Part shown: positions 17,501 to 25,566 of the stretch, one piece after another
Numbering within the stretch: the stretch's first letter is position 1
How the letters are laid out: the number at the start of each line of letters is the position of its first letter
NCBI GenBank assembly: GCA_015493215.1
Contig: WGDP01000327.1
Coordinates: 1 to 45,403, forward strand
Source: Bacteroidales bacterium
GTDB lineage: Bacteria > Bacteroidota > Bacteroidia > Bacteroidales > F082
Reading direction: 5' to 3'
DNA length: 45,403 nucleotides
The notes under the pieces: model-generated
What the model was told of the DNA's origin: nothing
What the model saw: only the letters and a program-made list of their open reading frames with translations
Databases searched by the model: none
Position numbers and translations under genes: made by a program

Positions 17501-20147
17501 TATTCAGATACCCAGTGGTTTCGGTCCAGCAAATGGGTATATAAGCAGCAAAACCCTGTGTGTATTCGGGTGTATATACACCACATTCAGTTGTGAAGTC
17601 CCATTCAGTACCACTAACAGTATCGTTGGTTCCGTTGTAAACAGTGTTTACAGTCCAAAAATACTGAGTATTATAATCCCATGGGTTGCCAGCGATATAA
17701 ATGGTGTCAGCAATACTGTAATTGGCTAAAATATCACTTCCGCCTGAAGTAGTTCCAATATTTAACAGGTATTTTGTGGCATTGTCAACAGGATTCCATT
17801 TTAAGGTATCAGACGAAACAAGTACGGGGTCTGTTCCATCAGCCGGGTAAGGGCCTGTAGCCTTTCCGTTTGTGGTTGTAAAGCTATGAGGGCCAATCCA
17901 ATCGCTGTAATCGCCACCTCCGCAGGATGCTCTTACATACCAGTCGTAGGTAGTGGAAGCAAGCAGGGTGTCAACAGTGATGGTATCGTTGGTAACAACT
18001 GAATAGCTTGTTCCGGTAGTGTCAAAACCGGAAGTACCGATTCGAATGTTCCACTCGGTAGCAGAACCATTTTCTGTCCAACTCAATTGAGCACTGTTCA
18101 GTTTTAAGCTGTCTTCAACCTGAGATGTAGGAGCAGGACAGGTAGGTGCTTCATCAACCTGAAATAAATCAATGGCAAAATCATTTTCATATGACGTTCC
18201 TGAAGAACTAACAACCGCTTTTACCTTAAATATTACTGTATCTGCAGAATAAGAAGATAGATAAGCTAAAGCTTGATACCACTGGTTTCCCTGATTTCCG
18301 GATTTTGACCAAATACTTACATAGGATACACCATTGTCATTTGAAATACTGACTTCTATTGTGCCGTCAGGATCCATTCCTGCACCATACATATGATACC
18401 AGAAATTAAGTCTTGGAGAAGTAAACCCTGTTAAGTCAATTGAGCCGGTATAAACAATTGCACTGTCGCCATTTGTTACAGGTGAAGAAGATTCAGTATA
18501 CAGGTAGTAAGTACCGTCGTAAGCAGAAGAAGGCCCTGTATTACTAGATGCCGTACTGCCGGAGTGTACTGTCCAGTCAAAATCATCATTAGTTTCCTGA
18601 CTCCAGCAAATAGGAAATGACCCGGTTTCAAAGCTTTCATTTAAAGTGGTTTGCACTTCACATTGGGTTGAGAACGTACTTGGCCCTACCCAGGCACTGG
18701 TACCTGTATTATCCTGATCGCAGTCGCTACGTACATACCAGTCGTAGGTGGTTGCTGCTGTTCCCCCCGTCCATGTATAAGGGTTGGCAGTTACATCGTT
18801 GGCGGTGGGTGTAGTTGATTGTTTAGGAGCAGGATCGCCTGTCGGTACAACATAAATATCCCAATGGGAACCACTGGCATCTGTCCAGCCCAAATCAGCA
18901 CCTGTGGTGGTGAAGTTGGTTTCGGTTTGGGCAGTAGGGTCGGGACAAGCAGCACATGAAGTTAATCCGGAAGGAACAGCCGGGTCGCCAATATCACCAG
19001 GTGTGGTTCCACCGGTACCTTCATCAGCTACCATATTACCACCTTCATCATACACTTTGTATTCATTCTCTGTAGAGTAATTCCCTGCAGTATAATCAAA
19101 TGATAAAATATCACCTATGTCGGTAGGTATGCCATGCGACTCAGGACCAGAACCACTTGATAATGTTAAATCATCATAATATAATGTTCCATTTACATAT
19201 ACATCAAGTACGCCACCATTCCACCCATCACCATATGAATCAATTAAATCTACATGCCAAACACCGCAAGTTCCGGAAGTAGTAAACGTAGTTGGTCCTG
19301 TCCACGAACTACCGCAATCATTTTGTACATAAGCATCATATGTTGTTTTAGAGGTTAATCCTGTAGCTGTTGCAGTGGTGTCGTTCCCAGCTGTTGTGCT
19401 ACCCGAAGAAACAGCAGTACCTGTACCCGGTGTGCCACCTGATGCAACAACTTCCCAATTATATCCAGTTGAACCTGATATTTGCGTCCATGCAAGTTCT
19501 GCCGTGGTAGTTGTAGCATTGGAAACGGTTAAAGAGATTGGTGAGGGGCAGGATTGTGCAATGCCATCAAAAATAATATTAGCTATGTAACTTCTCAAAT
19601 ATGATGCTGTAGGTGGGCTTGCAGGATCAGGGTTCGTATTATCATTTCTATACATAATACCTCTATTTTCGGCAACGGATGTACAAAAGAAATCATCACT
19701 AGAGCCATCATAACCGGAAGCATTTTCGTCAACAGCCACAACAATGTTATCAGTTCCATTATAAGCCCAGTCGGTAATGTCAAAAGTTATCCAACCGGCA
19801 GCACCGGGATCAGGAAATGTACCAGAATACACTTGAGTCATGCTTGACACAGGTATCCAGTCGGATGTGGATGAAAAACTGGTTTTACTTGTATGGCCGA
19901 TGTATATGGTCCAGTCGTTGGAATTACTTAACGAAGTGCCATCAAAGTACCACTCTAACTGCGTTATTGTTCCGGAGGCATTAACTTCAGAAGCTAAATA
20001 AATAACCTGTGAGTAGCTGAAACCATAAAAAGGTTCAATCGGGAGACCTTGACCAGTCGTGGTACCAGTTCCAATTTGTACCTGAGCATTTCCAATCCAT
20101 GGAATTAAAAATGTTGCCATCAACATTAATAGTAATTTTCTTTTCAT
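14508..20147 (-). CDS. Giant T9SS-secreted multidomain adhesin (fibronectin III, MAM/choice-of-anchor domains)
   Basis: A 1879-residue surface or secreted protein. Residues 1-22 form a Sec signal peptide (PWIGNAQ end). Several fibronectin III-like domains follow (for example TTTAELAWTQISGSTGYNWEV), with one segment carrying DSYGDGWNGG. About residue 500 is a MAM-like domain (LNESFETGSFPICWSQ), then alternating FN3 modules and cleaved-adhesin/choice-of-anchor J modules (two FN3 pairs nearly identical), then a Cys-poor region with a GYNLIGNPFASPI motif typical of T9SS cargo. The last 75 residues (VYDITGRTLVNKILPPGDIV and a final TTKVFIK) are a type A T9SS sorting domain. The ligand is unknown. 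No T9SS machinery genes are nearby. Two direct repeats 100-130 nt upstream may be a regulatory site. Confidence 0.93.
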   Translation of the reverse strand: MKRKLLLMLMATFLIPWIGNAQVQIGTGTTTGQGLPIEPFYGFSYSQVIYLASEVNASGTITQLEWYFDGTSLSNSNDWTIYIGHTSKTSFSSTSDWIPVSSMTQVYSGTFPDPGAAGWITFDITDWAYNGTDNIVVAVDENASGYDGSSDDFFCTSVAENRGIMYRNDNTNPDPASPPTASYLRSYIANIIFDGIAQSCPSPISLTVSNATTTTAELAWTQISGSTGYNWEVVASGGTPGTGTAVSSGSTTAGNDTTATATGLTSKTTYDAYVQNDCGSSWTGPTTFTTSGTCGVWHVDLIDSYGDGWNGGVLDVYVNGTLYYDDLTLSSGSGPESHGIPTDIGDILSFDYTAGNYSTENEYKVYDEGGNMVADEGTGGTTPGDIGDPAVPSGLTSCAACPDPTAQTETNFTTTGADLGWTDASGSHWDIYVVPTGDPAPKQSTTPTANDVTANPYTWTGGTAATTYDWYVRSDCDQDNTGTSAWVGPSTFSTQCEVQTTLNESFETGSFPICWSQETNDDFDWTVHSGSTASSNTGPSSAYDGTYYLYTESSSPVTNGDSAIVYTGSIDLTGFTSPRLNFWYHMYGAGMDPDGTIEVSISNDNGVSYVSIWSKSGNQGNQWYQALAYLSSYSADTVIFKVKAVVSSSGTSYENDFAIDLFQVDEAPTCPAPTSQVEDSLKLNSAQLSWTENGSATEWNIRIGTSGFDTTGTSYSVVTNDTITVDTLLASTTYDWYVRASCGGGDYSDWIGPHSFTTTNGKATGPYPADGTDPVLVSSDTLKWNPVDNATKYLLNIGTTSGGSDILANYSIADTIYIAGNPWDYNTQYFWTVNTVYNGTNDTVSGTEWDFTTECGVYTPEYTQGFAAYIPICWTETTGYLNNPSVLTGTSSAWIQDDFANVVANGKSAKLDLYGTTKKDWLISPSIDLSGDAYQLEFDLALTQYGNTNADTLGPDDTLAVVISTDNGATWNLNDTLEVWTYPEIISNTGEHVTIDLTAYSSTVKIGFYGSSSITNKDNDVFIDNFKVRVPPACPEPLSLTEDSIKLNSVKMHWKESGSATTWNVRIGETGFDTTGAAYYTVTADTFLTVDTLLASTAYEWYVRASCGSGSNSVWVKSPTPFTTSSGLTTGPYPADGSQKVLVTSDTLAWNPVDNATKYLLNIGTTSGGSDVLANYSLTDTLYKRGSNWDYSTQYFWTVSTVYNGTSDTVAGTEWSFSTECDATSVPYFQNFDAITAPDFPFCMTVENTNGDAYTWETSTDGLSAPNAAKIRYNSNEAMDDWFFTRGLNLTAGVTYEVSFAYRAASSSFPEKLAVDWGNLPASTAMSGTSIFDNSNVSNTSWFIGTGTFTPTTTETYYIGFHGYSDADQFNLYVDDIKVVEVVATATWTGASGSDWDTTGNWNPGLPSSTSVVTIPTGLTNYPTVNSATTIDSLVIESDASGDASILNDGLLIVSGHATVQRYTTAGVWHDFSSPVQGQTLNNLYLGGSPDVWITHYNEPDNSRTYMTTLTDPLDVGAGYELWVGGSAAQTFNFTGTLNRADVALTTASTPALSFTGADPLGYNLIGNPFASPIALDSGAWNMANVDSTFWVWSNTLYKDYNTTTKTGALTGGIIPMGQGFFIHANAASPTFTIPLAARVHSSQAYYKSTRINDLDMMKLRAMFDNDNYDELNILFIDGASELFENRDTRKMFSFSGEAPQVYAIIPDEELSQNSLPALNPGDERTVTVGYKAGVDGTQTLVADLSSLPETDVVLEDLKLNKVQNLNNNPVYTFEATTYQDPDRFRLHFNRSVTGIDNNNAHSAIRAYSYEKNVYVLSNKELANEKKVLTVYDITGRTLVNKILPPGDIVRVPVNASNTYVVVKVISNGEVYTTKVFIK
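16484..17056 (-). repeat. Internal adhesin module, copy B
   Basis: Encodes two adjacent FN3-like domains starting CPEPLSLTEDSIKLNS and including WNPVDNATKYLLNIGTTSGG. It is duplicated about 1.09 kb away at 17580-18146; several stretches are identical at protein level. Confidence 0.85.
17580..18146 (-). repeat. Internal adhesin module, copy A
   Basis: The partner of the module at 16484-17056, starting CPAPTSQVEDSLKLNS and including the same WNPVDNATKYLLNIGTTSGG. The copies differ at many third codon positions, so the duplication is not very recent. Confidence 0.85.
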
Positions 20148-20246
20148 AATTAATAGATATTTAGTTAAAAAATATAAAATTTCTTTATTTAAAAGGTGCT
20201 AAAATTAGATAAAGAAAATTGAATAACAGAAGATTTGTTTTGTGAG

Positions 20247-20278
20247 TTTATAAGTGGTATCATTTAATTTATAAGTGG
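20247..20278. promoter_or_regulatory. Pair of direct repeats upstream of the adhesin, candidate activator site
   Basis: TTTATAAGTGG occurs at 20247-20257 and again, identical, at 20268-20278, exactly 21 bp apart (two helical turns). The pair lies 100-131 nt upstream of the adhesin start. Direct repeats with this spacing are typical of LytTR-type response regulators, but no such regulator is in the window. The binding protein is unknown. Confidence 0.45.
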
Positions 20279-20499
20279 GAAGTTTTGGGCTGTTCCACAG
20301 CTGGATTAAATCTCAATTTCCAAAATCCAAATTCCAAACTTGTCTGCCGTAAAGGCAGTTAAATTCCAAATCTCAATTTTCTAAAAAAATTACATTGTTG
20401 CTGCTTTGGATATTGAGATTTGGTTGTTGGGTATTTCTTGAGATTTGTGTTTTGTTTATTGGAATTTTATTCTTAAATTAAGTTGGAACAGGATGAAAA
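20279..20499. repeat. Gene-free segment with inverted repeats
   Basis: This is the rest of the 352-nt gap between the adhesin start and the LacI stop. It holds an inverted repeat CCAAATCTCAAT (20366-20377) / ATTGAGATTTGG (20412-20423), a short hairpin CTGCC/GGCAG (20344-20358), and several near copies of AAATTCCAAATCTC. It looks like decayed dispersed-repeat DNA; no gene is visible. Confidence 0.6.
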
Positions 20500-21513
20500 T
20501 CAAATTCGTATGGCAGATTGTTTTAAAATAAAATCGGCAGGAATAACAACTGTTCTGTTTAGTGTTTCTTCGCCGTTAATTTGCGATAGCAACAGCTTTG
20601 CGGCTTCTGCCCCCATTTTAAAGGCAGGAATTTTTAACATGGAGATTCCTGAAGTCAGATTTTGTAACGAACAATCGGAACCAACTCCAATGAGCATCAG
20701 ATCATCGGGGATGGTCATCCCATTTTTTTGCGCAAAAGTGTAAAATTCGAGGGTGGATGTCATATCTTTTACAACAAAAGCCATCTCCTGTCCGGTATTT
20801 TGCAGCAGTGTTTCAATTTGCCTGTCAGCCTCACCTGAATAAATTACAGTAAGGTCTTTTAGGTTTAAACCAAGGTTGTCAAATACCATTTCAAAGGTGG
20901 AAACAAGGTTGTTGTCAACAGGATTGTTTTTATCCTTTAACAGCATTGTTATTTTGAAAGCATTGTTGGCTTTAAGGTGGTTTACAATTCTGCTTACGCC
21001 TTTAAATAAATCGGGAACTATCCGGCAGGTGTTTAAATCGCTCTCCGTATCGAACAGGGTAACCAAAGGGATGTTGTCTTTTTGAACGGCAGCATAAAAA
21101 CCGGCAGGCAACAAGCGGTTTGAATTAACATGAACAATACCGCTGATGCCATATTTTCGAAAAGTTTTAAAAAAAGCATTTTCCTGTGTTTCATCACCGT
21201 TTAAGTTTACAACAAGGGCGAGGTAGTCCTCTTTTTCAATTTCTGCGGTAACACCTTCAATTATTTTTTGGTGAATACACGATTGGATTGTGGGAACCAC
21301 TATGGCGATGGCATTGGTTTTGTCGGGGGTCATGAGTTCGGGGACTCCGGGAAAATACCCCAGTTTGGTGGCTGCTCTGCGTACACGCTCCTTGGTTTGC
21401 CTGCTAATGCGCGGATGGTTGTTCAACGCCCTCGATACGGTTGATACCGAAACGTTTAACTCTCTGGCTATATGAGTAAGCCCGATTTTGTCCTTGTTTA
21501 TTTCCTCTTTCAA
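20500..21513 (-). CDS. LacI-family transcriptional regulator
   Basis: About 337 residues. The N-terminal HTH reads LTHIARELNVSVSTVSRALN followed by the hinge region ISRQTKERVRRAATKLGYFP, which is the LacI/GalR DNA-binding signature. The remaining 270 residues form a periplasmic-binding-protein-like sensor domain (NAIAIVVPTIQSCIHQKIIEG to IPDDLMLIGVG). The start is uncertain: no ATG lies ahead of the HTH. TTG at 21513 gives the normal LacI length and is preferred; a TTG at 21588 would add 25 atypical residues. These proteins usually repress sugar genes beside them, but no catabolic gene is adjacent, so the regulon and effector are unknown. Confidence 0.9.
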   Translation of the reverse strand: MKEEINKDKIGLTHIARELNVSVSTVSRALNNHPRISRQTKERVRRAATKLGYFPGVPELMTPDKTNAIAIVVPTIQSCIHQKIIEGVTAEIEKEDYLALVVNLNGDETQENAFFKTFRKYGISGIVHVNSNRLLPAGFYAAVQKDNIPLVTLFDTESDLNTCRIVPDLFKGVSRIVNHLKANNAFKITMLLKDKNNPVDNNLVSTFEMVFDNLGLNLKDLTVIYSGEADRQIETLLQNTGQEMAFVVKDMTSTLEFYTFAQKNGMTIPDDLMLIGVGSDCSLQNLTSGISMLKIPAFKMGAEAAKLLLSQINGEETLNRTVVIPADFILKQSAIRI

Positions 21514-21591
21514 AATAGCTTTTAAATGTGCTTTTGCTAAAAAAATACAAGTATAGTAAAAACAATTGTATCCTGAATAAAATTGCAACTA

Positions 21592-21651
21592 ATTCGGCTA
21601 ATTTCTATTTTGATGTGATAATTTATTTAGAGATATATTGCTAATGATGTT
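21592..21651. repeat. 60-bp direct repeat, copy 1
   Basis: Begins ATTCGGCTAATTTCTATTTT and matches 21856-21915 at 59 of 60 positions. It lies in the 785-nt gap between the LacI gene and the sugar-nucleotide operon. Confidence 0.95.
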
Positions 21652-21754
21652 GCGTTAGTTGTCTAACGGGATTTTACACTACACTGTTCCCTCACACCCT
21701 GATAGCACGTTTGGGCGGGTAATTTGAAAAATGTCAATAATAAGTTTGGGGTAG

Positions 21755-21826
21755 CTCCGGGCTGGACCCCGGAGGAGTGTAGAAGGTTCTTGATATCATC
21801 CTCTCTCACCCGGGGTTTAGCCCGGG
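21755..21826. repeat. Two GC-rich hairpins between the 60-bp repeats
   Basis: CTCCGGG/CCCGGAG (21755-21761 and 21768-21774) and CCCGGG/CCCGGG (21809-21814 and 21821-21826) form two short strong hairpins. They are embedded in AT-rich DNA and have no T-tract, so they look like mobile palindromic repeats rather than terminators. Confidence 0.7.
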
Positions 21827-21855
21827 GAATGTAACAGGCAACTGCCTTTTATGTT

Positions 21856-21915
21856 ATTCGGCTAATTTCTATTTTGATGTGATGATTTATTTAGAGATAT
21901 ATTGCTAATGATGTT
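21856..21915. repeat. 60-bp direct repeat, copy 2
   Basis: Second copy, differing from 21592-21651 only in the A/G of GATAATTT versus GATGATTT. A shorter diverged copy lies at 44885-44909 after uvrA. Confidence 0.95.
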
Positions 21916-21994
21916 ACTTTTGTTGGTGTAAATCAGTCATTACTTTCCAAAAAAGAGACAAGATAAAAGACAGAACCTTAAGCAAAAACCATGT

Positions 21995-22145
21995 GTCATC
22001 CCGACCAACGGGAGGGAACTCCCGGGTATCAGCCTTCCCCTCCCGCCACACTTCGACTACCTGACCGACGACCGGACGGGCAGACCCGCCTGACCGGACG
22101 GGCAGGGATATTCATCCGGGCGGGCTTCGGAGCCTGCGCCCCTCG
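21995..22145. repeat. GC-rich dispersed-repeat block
   Basis: Starts TGTCATCCCGACCAACGGGA. Contains the hairpin CGGGAG/CTCCCG (22009-22014 and 22019-22024) and a 14-bp direct repeat GACCGGACGGGCAG at 22070-22083 and 22092-22105. A long frame crosses this block, but its composition follows the repeat and it has no recognisable protein features. The rest of the gap up to the promoter at 22225 holds nothing I can name. Confidence 0.7.
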
Positions 22146-22224
22146 CAAATTAGCAGCTTCGTTACTTAGTTTATTGGTTAAATGTAAAACTACCTATCAA
22201 AAATTACAAAAGAAAAATATTTTA

Positions 22225-22259
22225 TTTGTGTGCAAATCCTGCAACAATGTTTATATTTG
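22225..22259 (+). promoter_or_regulatory. Probable promoter of the sugar-nucleotide operon
   Basis: TATATTTG (22252-22259) matches the -7 consensus TAnnTTTG exactly. TTTG at 22225-22228 is a possible -33 box, though the 23-nt spacing is slightly long. The start codon follows 39 nt downstream. Confidence 0.55.
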
Positions 22260-22298
22260 TGAAAAAAATATAGTAAACTATAAATTATTCTGCATTAC

Positions 22299-22877
22299 AT
22301 GGAAAAAAAATATTTTGCACACGAAACAGCAGTTATCGACGAAGGGTGTACCATAGGAGAGGGGACAAAAATCTGGCATTTTTCACACATAATGAGCGAC
22401 TGTGTTTTGGGTGAGCATTGTAACATCGGCCAAAATGTGGTGGTGTCGCCGCAGGTTGTGCTTGGCAAAAATGTCAAGGTTCAAAACAATGTATCTATTT
22501 ATACGGGAGTAACTTGCGAGGATGATGTGTTTTTGGGTCCATCCATGGTTTTTACCAATGTTGTTAATCCGCGCAGCAATGTAAACCGGCGGGGGCAATA
22601 TACCAAAACAGTTGTAAAGCGGGGTGTGAGCATTGGCGCCAATGCCACTATTGTTTGCGGGCACGATATCGGGGAGTTTGCTTTTATAGGTGCCGGAGCT
22701 GTGGTTACCAAAGAGGTGCCTGCCTATGCACTTGTTGTTGGCAACCCTGCACGGCAAATAGGTTGGATGAGCGAATATGGCCACCGGCTTAATTTCGATG
22801 AAAATAACCTTGCAACCTGCCCTGAAAGCGGAGAAAAATATAAATTGGAAAATAATACCGTAACTAAAATAAAATAA
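22299..22877 (+). CDS. WbpD/WlbB-like sugar-nucleotide N-acetyltransferase
   Basis: A 192-residue left-handed beta-helix acyltransferase. Hexapeptide repeats run through most of the protein (IGEGTKIWHFSHIM, LGEHCNIGQNVVVS, IGANATIVCGHDIGEFAFIG), ending in the family's VVGNPARQIGWMSEYG. The closest family by eye acetylates the 3-amino group of UDP-2-acetamido-3-amino-2,3-dideoxy-glucuronate in O-antigen synthesis. The oxidase and aminotransferase that would make that substrate are not in the window, so the substrate is tentative. It leads an operon: galE starts 2 nt after its stop. Confidence 0.85.
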   Translation: MEKKYFAHETAVIDEGCTIGEGTKIWHFSHIMSDCVLGEHCNIGQNVVVSPQVVLGKNVKVQNNVSIYTGVTCEDDVFLGPSMVFTNVVNPRSNVNRRGQYTKTVVKRGVSIGANATIVCGHDIGEFAFIGAGAVVTKEVPAYALVVGNPARQIGWMSEYGHRLNFDENNLATCPESGEKYKLENNTVTKIK

Positions 22878-22879
22878 TT

Positions 22880-23908
22880 ATGAAAATACTTGTAACAGGA
22901 GGAACGGGCTACATAGGGTCGCACACCGTTGTTGAGCTGCAAAACAAAGGCTTTGAAGTGGTGATTGTTGATAACCTGTCCAACTCAAAAAAAGAGGTGG
23001 TTGACAGCATTGAAAAAATTACAGGAACTAAACCCGTGTTGGAAGTTTTTGATTTGGTTGACCGTGAGAAGACAGCCGATTTTTTTAAGCGCCATAATGA
23101 TATAAAAGGAGTTATCCATTTTGCGGCCTATAAAGCTGTTGGCGAGAGTGTTCAAAAGCCGTTGATGTACTATCGGAATAATCTGGTTTCGCTGATGAAT
23201 GTGATGGAAAGTATGATTGAAAACAACATTGACAATTTGGTTTTCTCATCATCCTGTACGGTTTATGGCCAGCCTGATGAATTGCCTGTTTCAGAAAATG
23301 CACCCATAAAAAAAGCCGAATCGCCCTATGGCAACACCAAACAAATTGCCGAAGAGATAATTGCCGACACCGTAAATGTTGAACCCATTAAAACCATTGC
23401 CCTGCGCTATTTCAATCCCATTGGAGCACACGACAGCGCACTGATTGGCGAACTACCGCTTGGTGTTCCTAACAACCTGGTTCCCTTTATCACCCAAACG
23501 GCCATTGGTATCAGAGAGCAGCTGAGTGTTTTTGGCGAGGATTACAACACTCCCGATGGCACAGCCATTCGCGATTATATTCATGTTGTTGATCTGGCAA
23601 AAGCTCATGTAATTGCCGTTAACAGAATGATTGAAGGTAACATGAAAAAAGATTTTGAGGTGTTTAACCTCGGAACGGGCAACGGCTATTCAGTGTTGGA
23701 GGTTATTAAGTCATTCGAAAAAGTCAGCGGGCAAAAGCTGAATTACAAAATTGTAGATCGCCGTCCCGGTGACATCGAAAAAGTTTGGGCTAATCCTGAT
23801 TTCTCCAATCGTGAACTGGGGTGGAAAGCCGAACGCGGGCTTGACGAAATGACCCTCTCGGCATGGAAATGGGAAAAAGCTCTCAGAAACAATCAAACCG
23901 AATCATAA
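22880..23908 (+). CDS. galE: UDP-glucose 4-epimerase GalE
   Basis: A 342-residue short-chain dehydrogenase of the extended type. It has the NAD-binding GGTGYIGSH at the N-terminus, FSSSCTVYGQP containing the catalytic Ser/Thr region, and the catalytic Tyr-Lys pair in SPYGNTKQ. The substrate-binding segment RYFNPIGAHDSALIGE is characteristic of GalE. It interconverts UDP-glucose and UDP-galactose (or the GlcNAc/GalNAc forms). The context with an acetyltransferase and RmlB suggests surface-polysaccharide supply rather than galactose catabolism. Confidence 0.95.
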   Translation: MKILVTGGTGYIGSHTVVELQNKGFEVVIVDNLSNSKKEVVDSIEKITGTKPVLEVFDLVDREKTADFFKRHNDIKGVIHFAAYKAVGESVQKPLMYYRNNLVSLMNVMESMIENNIDNLVFSSSCTVYGQPDELPVSENAPIKKAESPYGNTKQIAEEIIADTVNVEPIKTIALRYFNPIGAHDSALIGELPLGVPNNLVPFITQTAIGIREQLSVFGEDYNTPDGTAIRDYIHVVDLAKAHVIAVNRMIEGNMKKDFEVFNLGTGNGYSVLEVIKSFEKVSGQKLNYKIVDRRPGDIEKVWANPDFSNRELGWKAERGLDEMTLSAWKWEKALRNNQTES

Positions 23909-23932
23909 AAATAAAAGTAAATTTATATTACC

Positions 23933-24985
23933 ATGAAAAAAATCTTAATTACGGGCGGCGCCGGTTTTATCGGTTCGCATGTTGTACGCCTCTTTGTAAA
24001 TAAATATCCCGACTACCATATTTTCAACCTCGACAAATTAACCTATGCAGGCAACCTGCTCAACCTTACCGATATTGAAAATAAGCCGAACTACACCTTC
24101 ATTAAAGGTGATATTGTGGATGGCGATTTAATGCTCAGCCTTTTTAAAACGCATCAATTTGACGGCGTTATCCATCTTGCAGCCGAGTCGCATGTTGATC
24201 GTTCCATTGAAAATCCCATGGAGTTTGTAATGACCAATGTGGTGGGGACGGTTAATTTGCTTAATGCAGCCAAAGCCGTTTGGAAGGATAACCTAGAAGG
24301 CAAGCGCTTTTATCATGTTTCAACCGATGAGGTTTATGGTGCGTTGGGGCACGAAGGGTTTTTTACCGAAGAAACGGCCTACGATCCACATAGTCCCTAT
24401 TCAGCTTCAAAAGCAAGCTCCGACCACTTTGTAAGGGCTTACCACGATACCTACGGCCTGCCAACCATTATTTCGAACTGTTCCAATAATTACGGGCCGA
24501 ATCAGTTTCCTGAAAAGCTTATTCCCTTGTTTTTAAATAACATACGAAACAATAAACCTCTGCCTGTTTACGGAAAGGGTGAAAACGTTCGCGACTGGCT
24601 TTATGTTATCGACCATGCTGCCGCCATTGATGTAATTTATCACAAGGGGCCTGACGGCGAAACCTATAATATTGGCGGACACAATGAATGGAAAAACATC
24701 GACCTGATTAAGGTGATGATAAAAGCCATGGATAAAAAACTGGGGCGCGAACCCGGCTCGTCCGAAAAACTGATTACCTATGTTACCGACCGTGCCGGCC
24801 ACGATTTGCGCTATGCCATCGATTCGTCAAAATTGCAAAACGAACTGGGCTGGAAACCGTCGCTTCAGTTTGAAGAGGGGATTGAAAAAACCATCGACTG
24901 GTACTTTAACAACGAGGATTGGCTCGATAGCACCACCTCCGGCGATTATCAAAAGTATTACGATAAAATGTACGGAAACAGATAA
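23933..24985 (+). CDS. rfbB: dTDP-glucose 4,6-dehydratase RmlB
   Basis: A 350-residue protein with the NAD motif GGAGFIGSH, the catalytic STDEVYGALG and the Tyr-Lys pair in YSASKASSDH, and the conserved NCSNNYGPNQFPEKLIPL. It converts dTDP-glucose to dTDP-4-keto-6-deoxyglucose, the second step of dTDP-rhamnose synthesis. It follows galE by 24 nt. RmlC is encoded 14.5 kb away at 39482; RmlA and RmlD are not in the window. Confidence 0.96.
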   Translation: MKKILITGGAGFIGSHVVRLFVNKYPDYHIFNLDKLTYAGNLLNLTDIENKPNYTFIKGDIVDGDLMLSLFKTHQFDGVIHLAAESHVDRSIENPMEFVMTNVVGTVNLLNAAKAVWKDNLEGKRFYHVSTDEVYGALGHEGFFTEETAYDPHSPYSASKASSDHFVRAYHDTYGLPTIISNCSNNYGPNQFPEKLIPLFLNNIRNNKPLPVYGKGENVRDWLYVIDHAAAIDVIYHKGPDGETYNIGGHNEWKNIDLIKVMIKAMDKKLGREPGSSEKLITYVTDRAGHDLRYAIDSSKLQNELGWKPSLQFEEGIEKTIDWYFNNEDWLDSTTSGDYQKYYDKMYGNR

Positions 24986-25114
24986 TTGTTTTGCTTTAGA
25001 TATATAGGTGAGTATTTTATGGTTTAACAATCTAAAAACAGGAATTGTTGCCCGTAATCCTATTTTATTAACAACAAATTGTTATTTCTTTTTTGTTTAA
25101 AAAAGCAAAAATAG

Positions 25115-25146
25115 TTGCGTTTTTAACTGATTTATTGATACTTTTG
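25115..25146 (+). promoter_or_regulatory. Probable rpmB promoter
   Basis: TTG at 25115-25117, 21 nt, then TACTTTTG at 25139-25146, an exact TAnnTTTG match. A second weaker candidate (TTG at 25174, then GTTCTTTG at 25197-25204) lies closer to the gene. The rest of the 256-nt gap after rmlB holds nothing else I can name. Confidence 0.5.
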
Positions 25147-25241
25147 CCGCGAAATAAAAATATGGGGATTTGCTTGAATATTTAAAAAAATAATACGTTC
25201 TTTGCACTCCCTTTTTAAAAACGACTTAAAAACACGGAACG

Positions 25242-25481
25242 ATGTCAAGAATTTGTCAGATTACAGGAAAAAAAGTGATTACAGGAAACCACGTTTCGCA
25301 TTCACATATTAAAACAAGAAGAAGATTTCATCCTAATCTTCACACCAAACGGTTTTTTATCCCAGAAAGCAATGAATGGGTAACACTGCGTGTTTCTGCA
25401 GCCGGTATCCGGGTTATCAATAAAAAAGGTATTTTCAATGCCATTAAGGATGCCAAGGAGAAGGGCTATTTTAACGCTTAA
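25242..25481 (+). CDS. rpmB: 50S ribosomal protein L28
   Basis: A 79-residue basic protein with the L28 signature: MSRICQITGKKVITGNHVSH at the N-terminus, then KTRRRFHPNLHTKRFFIPES. It is part of the large ribosomal subunit. In many Bacteroidetes rpmB is followed by rpmG (L33); here a terminator follows directly and no L33 gene is visible, so rpmG must be elsewhere. Confidence 0.97.
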   Translation: MSRICQITGKKVITGNHVSHSHIKTRRRFHPNLHTKRFFIPESNEWVTLRVSAAGIRVINKKGIFNAIKDAKEKGYFNA

Positions 25482-25504
25482 TTCCTATTTACAAAACAAA
25501 AAAA

Positions 25505-25533
25505 ACGCTGCATCATTTGATGCGGCGTTTTTT
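25505..25533 (+). terminator. Rho-independent terminator after rpmB
   Basis: ACGCTGCATC (25505-25514) pairs with GATGCGGCGT (25519-25528) with one G-T pair and an ATTT loop, followed by six T. The A-tract on the other side means it could also end the convergent adenylate kinase transcript. Confidence 0.88.
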
Positions 25534-25566
25534 GTTTGTTTATGAAATCATTTGTTTAATCCTTGT

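Noticed and set aside
14508-20147. Tandem-repeat appearance of the adhesin as a CRISPR-like or satellite array
   Set aside because: The repeats are protein modules of hundreds of bases in one long open frame.
21991-22356. A 121-codon plus-strand frame across the GC-rich repeat block
   Set aside because: Its sequence is produced by the hairpin and direct repeats, has no family features, and runs into the start of the acetyltransferase gene.
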